NCBI GenBank assembly: GCA_002197995.1
Contig: NGZR01000007.1
Span: forward strand, 82,399-146,398
DNA length: 64,000 bases
Source: Gaeumannomyces sp. JS-464
Taxonomy: Eukaryota; Ascomycota; Sordariomycetes; Magnaporthales; Magnaporthaceae
Direction of reading: 5' to 3'
Shown: positions 48,028-60,700 of the stretch, piece after piece
Layout of the letters: the number at the start of each line of letters is the position of its first letter
How positions within the stretch are numbered: position 1 is the stretch's first letter
Notes under the pieces: model-generated
What the model saw: only the letters and a program-made list of their open reading frames with translations
Told to the model about the DNA's origin: nothing
Database searches by the model: none
Position numbers and translations under genes: made by a program

Positions 48028-48099
48028 ATGGCTTCCCTCCAGTTCACCCAGCCTGCCGGCAAACATCCGCGCAACCATCCCAACAGCAGCAGTTTCTGA
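48028..48099 (+). promoter_or_regulatory. Second upstream ORF, 23 codons, in the cpc-1 leader
   Basis: This ORF starts in a strong context (CACC ATG G), encodes 23 residues beginning MASLQFTQPAGKHPR, and ends with TGA at 48097-48099. It may be the inhibitory second uORF. The same frame continues after the TGA with NQDFVLFDTPKRSHQPS, which looks protein-like. The alternative is that 48028 is the true start of a longer bZIP protein and the TGA is an error or a variant. Confidence 0.5.
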
Positions 48100-48458
48100 A
48101 ACCAGGACTTTGTTCTGTTCGATACGCCCAAGCGATCTCATCAACCTAGTCGGTCTGTCTCGCACTCTGTGGCCGTCCGAAGTGCCTCTCACAATATCGT
48201 CACCATCCGCACGCCGCCTCTCCTTCCGTGCAGAACCAGAGAGTAGCACAGATCATCCAGGCCACCGGACATTCCACATCTCCTACGGCATACACCAATC
48301 GGTTCATCACCCACCCGGCGCAGACCCCTGGACAGTTTTTACTTGTCGGCCCCTCGTCAACCGTCGCTCTGAACACCGACCAACCCCGTGCTGTCCGCCC
48401 GCCTGTGCCCCTTTTCTCCCAGAGCACTGGTAGTATCAACACGCACACACAGGGAAAG

Positions 48459-49285
48459 ATGAACGCCCAAGGTACAGACAACCCTTCTTTCACCTCTGCC
48501 CGCCACCCTGCGCTCAAACCCGCTTCCTCGTCCGTATCGTCGTCCCATCGCTCACGCGCCTTGCGTCCAGACCTCGCGTTCGAGGACTTCACCGCGTTCG
48601 AGGGCGGCGCCTCAGCGTTCTCGTCTCCGGCCATCCATAGCGTGTTCGACATCAATACCTCCAGCTCGGCCAGCAACATGGGCACGGTCTCGCCGCAGGA
48701 CCTGCTCCTGCAGGAGCCCTTCATGTCAGCTCCCAACTCGACCGCACTGACTGCGTTGACCTCGCCGTCCATCTACCACGGGTCTCCGGAGTTCGGCGAC
48801 GGCAGCTACGACGTTTCTCCCAACATCATGGGGAACGACATCGACTCTGCTGGCGACGTCTGGTATCCACTCTTCCCTCAGGCCGGCGACAACATCAGCA
48901 ACAACAACGCCGTCTCTCAGCTTGCTCAGAACCCGGCCCCTCAACCGCAGCAGACCCAACTGTCTCCTACTTCGGGCTCTGAGGAGGTTGAGACTGTCGA
49001 GCGCTCGCCTGCAACTCGTCGCAAGTCTGGGAACTCGCCAACTTCTGGCCGTCACTCTTCTGTTGCCGGTGTCAACTCTCGCCGACGCGACAAGCCTCTG
49101 CCGCCCATCGTCGTCGACGACCCTTCGGACATCGTGGCTATGAAGCGTGCGCGCAACACCCTGGCTGCCCGCAAATCCCGGAGCGCAAGGCCATGCGCTT
49201 TGAGGAGTTGGAAGAGAAAATCGCCAAGCTCGAGGCTGAGCGCGACCACTGGAGGAGCCTTGCTCAGTCACTGGGTGCGCCTTGA
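48459..49285 (+). CDS. cpc-1: bZIP transcription factor, CPC-1/CpcA/GCN4 orthologue
   Basis: The protein has about 275 residues from the ATG at 48459 (MNAQGTDNPSF), close to the known size of N. crassa CPC-1. It contains an acidic activation region (DLAFEDFTAFEGG, SPQDLLLQEPFMSAPNS, LTSPSIYHGSPEFGDG) and a linker with RRRDKPLPPIVVDDPSD. The basic region MKRARNTLAARKSR leads into a leucine-zipper-like segment (EELEEKIAKLEAERDHW). One missing base at 49177-49181 splits the basic region from the zipper; with it, the frame stops at 49283-49285. CPC-1 activates amino acid biosynthesis genes under starvation and is controlled by translation. An open frame extends upstream (VQNQRVAQIIQATGH), so a longer N-terminus is possible. 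It converges on the GCN20 gene. Confidence 0.9.
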
Positions 49286-50920
49286 CGAAAACCGATCTTA
49301 GTGTTGATTCGCTTTTATTGTGCTCGCTATCATCTTGAGTGAACTGGAGGGAAGGAGGGCTTTTATCATCTAGAAAGCAAAGCAACAAAATAATGGGGAG
49401 GCTGCAGTGTCAGTTGACTTTTTCTTTCCCTAGTTTTCTTTTCGTTTACATTTAGTTGGGGTGGGTCGACTGCGACGATGCAAGTCAAGGGGTATATTCG
49501 GTTCTGGCTTCATTTCATTCTTGTTTTCTTAGTCTATTTTCCGGCCGTATTTCATGGTGTTTTTCAGCGCGCATCGACTTCAAGAAGAGCGCTATTTCTC
49601 TCTGCCTCTCAATAGTACCAGCAAAGTTCTTTTTTCTCCCGACCAGCTTATCAACTTGCATCCGTGTATGTGCTCTGAGTGAATTATGCCTTGCGCCACT
49701 TGGCACGAAGGCGACTATTTTTCTGTGTCTGCCTGAACCTCTAGGCTTCGATGCCTTTTGGTGTGATTGGCCCTTGAAGAGTTGCACTGCCCACCAGGGC
49801 ATCCGCCCGTCGACCAATCTCTCTGTGCTTCGTCGTCCGCCCACTCTGTCGCCTGCCCTTCCACTGAGGGCCAAAGGAGGCCAGGCCGTTCATGTCGCCC
49901 CTGGGCCCCCTCCTCTCCACCGCCGCAATCAAGAATCCATCCACCCGCAGGGACTGGGGGGGGGGGGGGGGGGGGGGCGTCCCCAAGCTGACAGGACACG
50001 ACGGAGCCAACGCGAGGCCACCTTTTTGTCCTACAAGATCTGTCCACGTAGATTGCCCCTGAGCTGGTGCGGAAAGGGGCGGCCAGACAGGCAGGCGCGC
50101 GGGGTTCGGGCGACAACGGGGAAAACTACTCTGGTTGTGTGTTTGGGGGGTTTTGTACACCTGGCCGGCCCCGTGGAACTCTATATACTGTTGCTGACGA
50201 GGCCTGCTGCTGGGCCGCGTGACGTTTTTTTTTTTTCCTTCTCTCCTCCCTCCTCCCTAGCGGCCTTGTCTGTGACTATGTACGAGTCCGAAACAGGTCG
50301 CACGGCAGACGGGTATGCTTGATTGCGGACTTGTCTGTTTTGTATGTTTGTCTATGAGAGCAGGTGGTCAGTCCTGTTGGCTCAAGGTGGCAGCTGGTTC
50401 ACGGCGAGACTGACTATATTTAGACGGAAACACTCCATGTTGGCGCCTGGTGGATCTGCTGGCCTGTTTGATGAGACGGATGAACAGCTGTGTCATCCGG
50501 TCTTATTCTCGGATCTGTCCTCATGTACTCTTCCATCTCAAGTTTGTTTGCCTTTGTTCTATCCTCACTGCTGAGCTACATCTTCCCTTTTCAAGACATG
50601 TCCCGTCAATCACAGAAAACATCGCCACATGGAAAAGAATGGTTGTCTGCATAATCTTGTGCCTCTGATGTCGTAACAGTACGAAACCGCCGTGCAAATG
50701 TGTCATTGCAGCCGATAGCTCCATTGCCTGATTGCGGTTCAACATTACATCGCCTCTCATCTTCTGTGCCTCATTTTCTCAAAAAATGGAGCCACTTCAC
50801 GACGAAAATCATTCGTATAACACATGGCACATAGACACTCTTGCAACGGGCTTGATATTTTGCTGATGCTATCACTACATCCCACTAACAATAGGTATCG
50901 TGGCCCGGGCCGCCGACGAC
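49286..50920. other. Intergenic between convergent cpc-1 and GCN20 genes
   Basis: About 1.6 kb shared by two 3' ends. It contains the 22-nt poly(G) tract at 49956-49977 and a T-rich stretch near 50225-50238. No gene is supported. Confidence 0.6.
49956..49977 (+). repeat. 22-nt poly(G) tract
   Basis: Twenty-two consecutive G residues between the cpc-1 and GCN20 genes. This is the second long G run in the window. Confidence 0.8.
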
Positions 50921-53387
50921 TCAGTGAGCCTTGACCACACCGGCCGCGTCGGCCTGGGCAGCAATGCGCTTCTTGTACTGCTGGACGTCGCCGGAACTTC
51001 TCGACGTGCCGCCGTCGCAGACCCACAGGCTGGTGCAGACGGTCTGCAGCATGGTGACCGTCGTGGCTGACCATGAGTACACCGCCCTGGAAGCGCTGGA
51101 GCGCATCGCTGAGGGCGTCCATGGCCTCAATGTCGAGGTGGTTGGACGGCTCGTCGAGCACGAGAATGTGCGGGTTCTGCAGCGCCAGGCACGCAAAGGC
51201 GACGCGCGACTTTTGGCCTCCCGACAGCACCTCCATCTTCTGCAGGCCCGTAGTGCCCGTGATGCCAAAGGCGCCGAGCTGGCGCCGGTACTCCTCGTCG
51301 GTGCGCCCGGGGTACGTCTTGGCCATGAAGGTAACGGCTGACACGGTCAGGTCCAGCGCGTCGACGTGGTGCTGGGCGAAGAAGCCGACACGCAGGCGCG
51401 GGTTCTGCGTGATGATGCCCGAGGAAGGCGTCAGCTTTCCGATGAGCAGGCGCAGCACCGTCGTCTTTCCCGCACCGTTGGGCCCGACGATGCCGATGCG
51501 CGAGTCCAGCTGGACGTCCAGGTCGACGTCGCGGAGCAGGATATTGTCCGGGGTGTAGCCAAAGGCGACGCCCGACATCTGGATGATGGGCGGTGACATC
51601 TTTTCGACATCGGGGAAGGTGAAGTGGACGCTGTACTCGGCCTCGGGAGGCTCGAGCACGGGCATACGCTCGAGTTTCTTGATGCGTGACTGGGCCTCGG
51701 ACGACTTGGCTGCGTTGTAGCGGAACTTATCGATGAAGGCCTGCAGATGTGCGCGTTGCGCCATCTGGTTCTCGTACTCACGCTTAGCCGTTTCTTGCGC
51801 TCCTCGCGCGTCGCGTAGAATGAGTCGAAGTTGGCTCCGCGGTAATAGTCGAGCCTCTGAGAGTGCTGGTGGATGATGTCGGTCGCCACCTCGTTGAGAA
51901 ACGCACGGTCGTGCGACACGACCAGTACGGTGCTGGGGTAGCTCTGGAGGTAGGTGGAAAGGAAGGTGATGGACGGGACGTCCAACATGTTTGACGGCTC
52001 GTCAAGGAGCAAGAGGTCGGGCTCGCAGAACAGCGCTCGCGCCAAGGCGAGACGCATACGCCAGCCACCAGAGAAGGTTTTGGTTGCGAACTGCTGCCGT
52101 TCTGGCGAGAAGCCGAGACCTGCCAGGATGCTGGCTGCCCTCGACTCGGCCTTATCCGACTCCATCTCGGCGAGCTTGCTTTGGACGTCACCTAGCGTCT
52201 GGTCTTGAGCCTCACGCTCGCGGTCCAGTCTGACTGCCTCTTCGGAGGTGTCTGCCATGGACGCCCGTTGCTGCTCTATCTCGGCTAGTTTTGCAGTGAT
52301 TTTCTAAGTGAAGGGAGGTGCCACGAGCGTAAGCAGGATGTTCCAGTGTGCATAGGTAGGCAGCTCATTGTGTCGTAATGAGGAAAGAGTTGCCGTGTAC
52401 CAACGAGTCGGGCTGGAGCACTTACGGCTTGTTCCTTCAGCAGGACCTTGCGCCATACGTCGGCATCCAGAACAGCTTGCAACGCAGGAGTATCATCTCC
52501 AGTGATCTGGGGGGAGTTGTCAGTTCACGTTTCCGGCTCTTGGGGGCTTGCTTCCCGTTAGGGGGTGCAGTAGGAGTGCGGCGTCTGCCACCTGACTTAC
52601 CTCTTGCTCAACATGGAGAATAGAGATGTGGGTAGGGATAGGAACCTCTCTCCTGGAGAGAGCGCGGAGCAGCGTCGATTTACCGACACCGTTGAAACCG
52701 ACAAGGCCATAACGATGACCGTAGGACAGGGTGAGGGTGGTGTCGGCGAGGATGCGCTGACCGCCGATGGAGACGTCGGTGTTGTCGACCTTGATGTCCT
52801 TGCTCTTGCCGGCGCTGCCGCCGCCTATCTGCAGGGGGTTGACGGCCATGTAGAAGTCCTCGTACGACTGGGCAGCGTCCGGCTGGTTAAGCAGGCGCGA
52901 GGAACTCGTACTCGACTGTCTTGAAGGTCTTCTTGTTCTGCTTGGCGGCGATCTTGCGCTCGGCCTTCTCGAGCTTCTTGCGGTCGACCTTGGACTCGAC
53001 CTTGCGGGCGTTGGCGGACTCGAGGTCGACGCCGCCCTGGGAGACGGTCAGGGTGGACGACATGTTGCGCTGGGCGCTGACCTGGATGGTCTGGTCCAGG
53101 CGGCGGACGGCGGGCCCGCGGTGCTCGTGCGAGCCGCTGGCCTCGGCGTACTTGTCCACCCACTTCTCGACCAGCGAGCGGATCTTCTCCTCCAACCGGG
53201 CGTCCGGGTTGCCCGAGGCCGAGAGCAGCAACTCCGTGACGGCGGAAGCGGCCTCGGCCAGCGGCGGCGGGCCGGCGTTCTCCTCATCGCCGGCCCATGC
53301 CGTTGAGGCGTGGGTCAGGTACCCTACCGAGTACTCGGACACCACGGGGTCCACATTCGGGAGGATGGTCCTAATCTCAGCCTCCAT
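50921..53387 (-). CDS. GCN20: GCN20-type ABCF ATPase
   Basis: Three exons (53387-52601, 52506-52426, 52303-50921; introns 94 and 122 bp) encode about 749 residues, almost the length of yeast GCN20. A GCN20-type N-terminal domain ([20 protein letters not shown]) is followed by two ABC cassettes. The first has Walker [10 protein letters not shown], signature [15 protein letters not shown] and Walker [13 protein letters not shown]. The second has [25 protein letters not shown] and [12 protein letters not shown]. There are no membrane segments. GCN20 acts with GCN1 on the ribosome to activate the eIF2 kinase GCN2, which raises GCN4/CPC-1 translation. Five single-base breaks occur: extra near 52901-52905, missing near 51789-51796, extra near 51058-51063, missing near 51008-51010, extra near 50991-50994. 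After correction the length is divisible by three and of normal size. Confidence 0.93.
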
Positions 53388-56300
53388 TGCTACTTGGTCG
53401 GCAGGCCGCTGCTAGACCGTGCGTGGTGGTTGTTGGGGTGGTGGGGTGTGGGTTGTGCCTGATAGGGGGTGTGCGTGTGTGCAGGCGATAGGCGGCCTGA
53501 CGGTGAAGGGAGCTGGACAGGAAGCGCCACAAATCTCACGGCCGCAGGTCTGCAATTACCGCCCCTGGCGCTGGCGCTTGCAATGCTTGCTTGGAGGCCG
53601 GGGAGCCTGCTTCGTCTACGATGTGGCGGCCTAAACCAGGCGTGGTCTCCGATGCGGCAGGGCAGCAGAGCCTGGCTGGAACGCAAATGGAGATTGATCT
53701 CGGTGATACCCAAGGCTGGGCTTGATAGGCGGCTCGGCCTAGGTGGTTGCAGGGGAGAGCGAAATTTCCAGGTGTGCTCTCTCCACCGCAGAGGGGTAAA
53801 AGGCTGACAAAGCCCGCATTCCACTCTCAGCCGCTCCAGGCGCTCGCTGATTGGCTGGATCCCGAAATACACATGGCGCGCTAGAGGCCATGATTGGCGC
53901 AGCTGGGTGCTTGATGGTTGGTTTGATTGACGCCCTGCTGTGCCTTGCGCTCGCCCTGGAAAGCGGCAAAATTCCCTCAAAAGTTCCAGTCATGGATTGT
54001 CCTTTTCCGAGGCTAGAGACACAGTAGGATAGATCTCCGGCGCAACGCCAACACGGGCGTTCGGACGGGTCTGCTGGGCACCGCTCTCATGTCCATTTTT
54101 GACGCTGCATCCCACGCCGGGATACGTCGGGGCGGCTACCCGCTGTCACACGCAGTTCCTTTCAAGATTTCCATGCAGGCCATGCCCTCCAACAGACCCA
54201 CAGCCCCAGACGATAAGCATGGAAATGGCGATGCGAATACTTCGTTGGGACGCTTCCCCCGGCCACACCAGCGAGCCAGTCGCATTCGCCTGGCGCCCCA
54301 GCACAAAATTAGTCTTTTGAACCTTCCCGATCGTAAGAGCCAGGCCGGTCTGCCGGTCGTTTTTTGCACCCCGTTGCAGACACAAGACACAAGAGGGTGG
54401 CAGCCATCCATGGATGACCGCAGGGCTTTGTTGCCAAGGCAGCGGACAGGGGTGGGTCTTGACGAGCCAGCTTCCCCGCGCGGGTGTTGATGGCGTTTGG
54501 TTTCGCGTCACTGTCGCGTCAGCCAATTGTCGCGTGCTGCCGATGGCCCGTCATTCGGACCAGATCCCAGGGAAAAAAATTTCAAAGCGATCACGGCAGC
54601 CGGGGGGACCGGGATTGGCAGCTGCCAATCAGGCCCAGGACGTGTGCGCGGGTCATTTCCGGGGCATTTGGTTTTTGCTTTTTTGCTTCTACTGCTAATG
54701 CACTGCCAACGCAGCATGTTTAATTCCCATTGCACCCACAGCAGCCAACATCTCACCCGCCCACAGCCTGGCCGGTCAGGTCACGGCAACCGCGCCTCTG
54801 ATGTCAACTTGATGCCATTTCGAGACCAATGGTGGAGAGCGAAGAGGAAGGCTCCGAGGGCCAGGCCACCCACCCGCGGGCCCACCCCTGAAATGCCAGC
54901 ATCCAGCCCACGGTCCGAGGTCACTCGCTACTCGTCCATGATACGGCCCCTCCTCTGGCCGCCTCCGCTCCAGCGATCCCAGTTGAGCATCCATACGCTC
55001 TCGCACACTCTTGCGTGCGTAGGCCGAGTTGCTGAACAGTCACCAAACAAAGAGGGAATATCACGTACATGCTACCCAACGTGTCTTGGCACGTCTCTAT
55101 CACTCATCATTTGTCAGTCCTCGATAGCGTACTTCCCCCACAGCGGTTCGAGATGGAACCCTGTGCCTGCCGACCAACGGGCAGAAATGCTGAAACATCT
55201 GCACATCAATACTACTATATTTCTGAGGGCTGCGCAATCATCTCTTGGCTTGTCTGCAAGGCCATGTGTGCCCAGGGATGCTGCGTGCCTTTTCCCTGTA
55301 CCTCGTTCTTGGACATGTTGCTAATGGCTAGTCTGCATACTATCCACCCTCCCTTTGTGTTTCCCCTCTCGTTCCTTTCTTTTCAGGCATTTCTTGCAAG
55401 TTCGCATGTATCTCACGTCATCAGCACGACTTTCCCTCGGTCTGGGAGAGATATCGCCGGCTCATTGCAGTACCCCTGCAACAACGGACGGACATAGGAG
55501 CTCCAGTATGCCCGGCTAGCCCGCTGGTGCCGTAGCCGCCAATAGCAACTTTCTTCCGGGTCCCCGGTGTCCTCAACAGTGTTTACTACGTATGTGCCTG
55601 TCGCCTTCCCCAGGGAAGACCCCTCCCTCAAAACCAAGACTGGAAAGTTTCTGGATCCGCCTGGTCGCATGTTCGGCCACTGCCCCGATCCGGCATCCAG
55701 CTTCTTTTTCTTAGGCTGGGTGCTGTCAGAGCGTGTTGCATTCCAGGCCGCCGTGGTATCCCATCGTGGTCTGACCTGTACGCCCAGGTCAGGGACAACC
55801 CTGGCACTTGGGATGATGAGGCTTTTAGACAGGAAAGAAGTTAAGAGGGGCAATGTATCCTGATTCATCCAACCTCGTCGTCTCCCTAAGCACCCTAGCT
55901 AAGATACAGATGACTGGCTGATCAGGGGCTTCCCGGCCCAAGTAATGGCCGTTTGCCCGTATGCCTCGGGATCGGGGGAACACACGGCGGGAGGGAGAGA
56001 GGTTACGACTGGTCCGCCGCACCTATCATCAACAGCCTCTTATATGATCGGAACGGCTGTTAACATGATTCTCCATGGACCCTCAGCCGCTGGAGGCGAA
56101 AAAAAGGGGGCCCGAGAGGCAACACAACTGTGAACAGGCAAACATGCACGCAGCCGCTGGGCCGTTGTGTGGTCAAGTGGCCAACAGGAGGAAAAAGAAA
56201 AGGCCGACCAGAAGCTCCCAAGATATCCCAGGTCCTCCAAATCAGGACCTGGTCCCTGCCTGTTCCTCCATGATATGGCAACATCGGCTTGACCCTGTGG

Positions 56301-57753
56301 CAGGTCGAGAAAGGGGGCGAAGAAGGATTATGGGTTCTGCTTCCGGGAAGTGCGCTGCTAGGCCCGGCTCCTCATCTGCTTATTCTCACCCGTTGGCTGA
56401 AATTGGTCGTTAGGACGGACCAAACATGACGGGTAGTTGACACACCGCCAAACTTTGCCGCCCTGGCGCATACAGCAGGAACATGGACTTGGGGGAAACC
56501 CAACCGTGTACATCCATGCCCAGGTCTCCACATTCTGCTGCTCAGCTGGGTCAGATCCATCCAACAGGCTGTGGACAACAGTATCGAGAGGTCACCCGCA
56601 AACTTCTTTGCCCGAAGGGGAGAGAGAAGGGAGAGGGGTAAGTGGCTAAATGCATTCCTGTTGGCAGCGGGGACTCCGGCCACTAGCCAAGTACTTCTCG
56701 TTCTGTTCTAGTCATAGCTTGACCTGCGTCCGGGCACAAGGAAACTGGGGATCGATCTAGAGACACTCGAGGTGGGCTGCGGGCTGGATACGCGTAGTGT
56801 GGATGCCGGACTGGGCCCGGACAGGGAGGAAGATGAAAAGAAGCTCGAGGCGAAGGAGGGGGGGCCGATCGGTTTGCCTGCCCGACTGAGCCACCAAAAA
56901 TTAGTCAAAGCAGGCAAAGAACAACAAAAAATCAAGAGACAGGAAACAAGGGCATGGCCACATTCTCAGGTGCGACGTCAAGATGCGCCCCCAGGCCGGA
57001 AGAAACGAGCCGGCTATTGGAAAGTGGATGAGTGTGCTTGGGCGAGACCTCTGGGAGGCCTTATCGGCAATTTATTTTCTTTTGTTTTTGTTTTTGTTTG
57101 TTGTCGTTGCTTCTCCTCGCCTGTTTTCGAGGCCCCCTCGGATTCCAAAAGGAAGAAATGACCCGAGTGGGTGATATATGTCCTCAAATATTGCCTCGAG
57201 CTAGCGCGAAATCCTCCCCACCGCGTCAGGCCTCTCTCTCTCTCTGCCTTGCTTTTTTTTTTCTTTCCCGCAGGCTGCACCTTGCTTTGCATGCCTTTTC
57301 TTCGTCTTTGCTTGTTTTGATTTGAGTGATACGAGTACGTTGCAGACCGTCCCAAGCAAGGAAAGTCGTCGGCCGCAGAGTTGGCCGTTCGGCTCCCATC
57401 GAGCTTCAGGGGTCACGAATCGAGCCCCTGTCCCCACCCACGAAAGTTTCTCGGGCACAACAACGATCATGATGGATGAGAAGGGAAGAAAGAAAGAAAA
57501 GAGAAAAAGGAAAAGGAAAAAACGGTCGGAAAGGCTCTTTGCTATGGTGAATGCGGCTGTACTGCACCTTTGGCAAGGCTGGTTGGTGGTTTCATGTTCC
57601 ACGTCCGTCTCCCTTGACTATTCCAGCGGCGCGTTCCAAGAAACGCCGAATCGTCTATGTGCTCGCACAGATGTTTAGATGTTTACAAACACAACCTTCT
57701 TCCCAAGCTCTCCCTTGCCGAAGTAGGCTCGGTGGCTTTCAGAGAAGGCTCAC

Positions 57754-57786
<33 letters not shown>

Positions 57787-60700
57787 GCTAGTTTCCTATT
57801 TTGGTAGCTCCTCCACCTGGCCATGTCATTGGCTGTTCCCTGGCCCACACCGGCGGAAGACTCCTTGTCGTGCAGCTTCTTTCGGGGCCGACGCAAGACA
57901 CATGCGTCGCACACACTCTCAGAGAATGTAAACATGCAAAAATGCAACGCGCGAGGCTCTAACTTCCAGGACACGGGCCCATCGACCAGGTGCCTAGGCC
58001 TCATCCCTTCTGATTCCCGATCTTGCTTGCCCTCGGCAGCGTGCGGGGGCGGCACCTGCGAGGGAGCATCCCAAAGACTGCATACCACCCACCACCGCCA
58101 CCACCACCACCACCACCTGTAACCGGCTGATTCTTCTGTTTTTCGCGGGCGGCGTTCGGGTAGCCGTCGACACGAAGGTCACAAGCAAGCCTCCTCCTCC
58201 CTTTTCATCCCGCCCCGCCCGGGCTGAGCTCTGCAACAGCGGTAATAAAGGGGTTGGTGAGTGGGTTGCGTAGCGAGACGGCAGATGGCGCTATTCCGCC
58301 CCGCTGGATCGCTCCCCTTGGACAAGGCAAGGGCCACGCAATGTCTCAGTGTCACCCAGGGACGGCTCCGTGAGCCATGTATGTATGCGGTGGCAGTCCT
58401 TTTTTTCTGCTTCGAGGCCAGAAAAAGCCACTTCCCGTTCCGGTTGTCACGCAAGCCGAGGGTCATGGTTGCGCCAGCGAGAACATCATGTAACCCGGAA
58501 AGCCTCTAGTCGGCGGCTCATGGCAGAGACAATGAGATGGCCATCCGCCTTCCCGGGCCTGTGTCTCGAAGCCGAGAAACTGATATCAATAATAGGGGCT
58601 ATACGAGAGCACCGAAAGGGCGCTAGCGAGGGGTTGCCTCATGGTGACACTCGGACTCTGGTAGACGGCAATAAATGGTAAGGTAGTCTATCGACATCAC
58701 GGGAAAGGAGGGGATGAGAGATAAACGGGCCGGTGTAAAAACATGGTGTAAAAAGACAAAGGTCGCGGACATGGGTAAAGGCAAGCAGGTGTACCCGATA
58801 CATCAGCGGCAAAGAGTGCAAAGCAGGGCGGTGGGATAATAGGCATACGACAAGGCAGCATATTGGCAAGAGCCAGAGATACCACGTTCCCGCCAGTTGG
58901 AGCAGACACGGGGCGGGAAAAGTAGAGGCAAAAGCAAAAAGGGCTGATGTACAATAGTGGCTTGCCCTGCAGGCACCATAGCTACGGACGAATCGACTGG
59001 TGGGCTGCTTTGGCGGCCTTGGCGCGGACGGCTCGCTTAATGAGGATGTATCTGACTGCTATGTGCCGCAAGTATGCCCACCCCTTCCTCTGGGCCCTCC
59101 CATACCGCAGCCTTTCGCCGCCGCCGGCTGGTTGCAGGGCGCCGGGGCGGGATGGATGGATATGTGCGCCCGTAGGTCAGGCCTTGAGGACATGGGCTGT
59201 GTCTGCGGTGGAACTATGTGGAACAACAAACTAGACGTAGTAGGGTCTGGCAATGCGCGCGAGTATTTGCAGCACGCCGTGCCATGGAGGATATGCGCTG
59301 TGTGCACATGTCAACGCGTGCGGCGCGTGTGGGCTGCCTGCCTTTGTGTCCACCACCCAAAGTATCGTGAAAGGCAATGATATCTGTTGAGAAACGTGCC
59401 GACCGGGATGTTCAGAAGCGAGAGAAGAAAGTGACGTGGCTTCCATGCCTTGCCTTTGATATCATGTCGTCTCTTGCTGCAGTGGTTCAGCTCTTTGCTG
59501 GGGGACAGGGGGAGTGCAGCAACGCCATGCCACAAGACAGGGAGCCCCAAACGAAGAATTGTCACGGTCCTTCTCCCTTACCCCGCCCTTGCCGATACGA
59601 AGCGCACCAGAGAGAATCACAACTAGGACGATGCACACACGACGCCACCGCGGATGCTAGTTTCCACTGGGCAGAAAGAGCTGTTGCTCGACGACCTGAC
59701 GCCGTGGGTGAACCATGGCGCTTTAACGTTGCCCAAATAAGGGCCTGCACTCCGTATAAACCACACAAACGGGTTAGTTAGAGCAGCCAAAAACTATAGT
59801 TAATAGCTCCAAATCATATTTCTTAGGGACGGAGGAAACAGAAGGAAAGGAGACCTCCAGGGAAAGTTCGGGTAATGGGGTGCCAATAAGCGCAGTCGGG
59901 ACTGCGGATCTCTATTTGGGCGCCGTGGGTACCTGCTGGCGGCCGGGACTGGAAACGAAGAGGCGACTGAAGCCGGCCAGGCCGGGTAGCAAGGCCTGGG
60001 AAGGGCGAGTCACGCCTGTTTGTCCGGGAAACAACAAAACAAACAGAACGGGCCGGTGGTTTCCAGACCAGACCGTGATGATCGCCATGTCAACACGTCC
60101 ACACAGATCTCGGGGTCGGCGCGCTCAGGTCTCGGTCAGGCCACCTGGGGGACGCTACGTAGGTGTGCGTCGGAGGCCCGAAATGGAGGCCGTGTTTTGA
60201 TGCATACCTAGGTAGGTACCTCTCTGTCTGTTTGGATACATCGACGTCGGTGACATATCCCAGGCCTTGTCACACGCCATCGGACGCATGTGTCGCCCCA
60301 AAGACTGGCTGTCGCCGTCGCTCCCAGCAGAGATTGAGACATGGACAGCGGAGACGACACGCGCGAGTGAGTGGACCAGACGGCGCTTGCGTGCCTTGTT
60401 GGTGACAGGAAGATTCGCGGATTCGGGTCACTGGTCTCGGGAGGCGACATGGAATACCTGCTGGAAACCACGACTTGCTGGAGCCTATCATTGGGTGTGG
60501 CCCCGCGGGCCTGGAGCGACCAGGGGCCAGTCACGTTGGGCGTCAAACACCAACCAATTCCGGCCTGCAGGCGCAACCCTGAGACCAAAATACACCATGC
60601 AACCACAACCCAGTGGCTGCCGGTGGTGTCGACATGGAACTTGATAGGGCAGGGCCAGGTACTTGTTGCCAGCCAGAAGCAGGCGTCTAGGTATTGATGC

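Noticed and set aside
47750..48433. 228-codon frame overlapping the cpc-1 leader
   Set aside because: It is out of frame with the bZIP protein, shows UTR-like composition, and overlaps the 23-codon uORF. If transcription starts after 47752, its ATG is not in the mRNA.
59000..59380. 126-codon plus-strand frame with several Cys
   Set aside because: No signal peptide, domain or splice context, and other frames across the same bases are equally open. Too weak to call.
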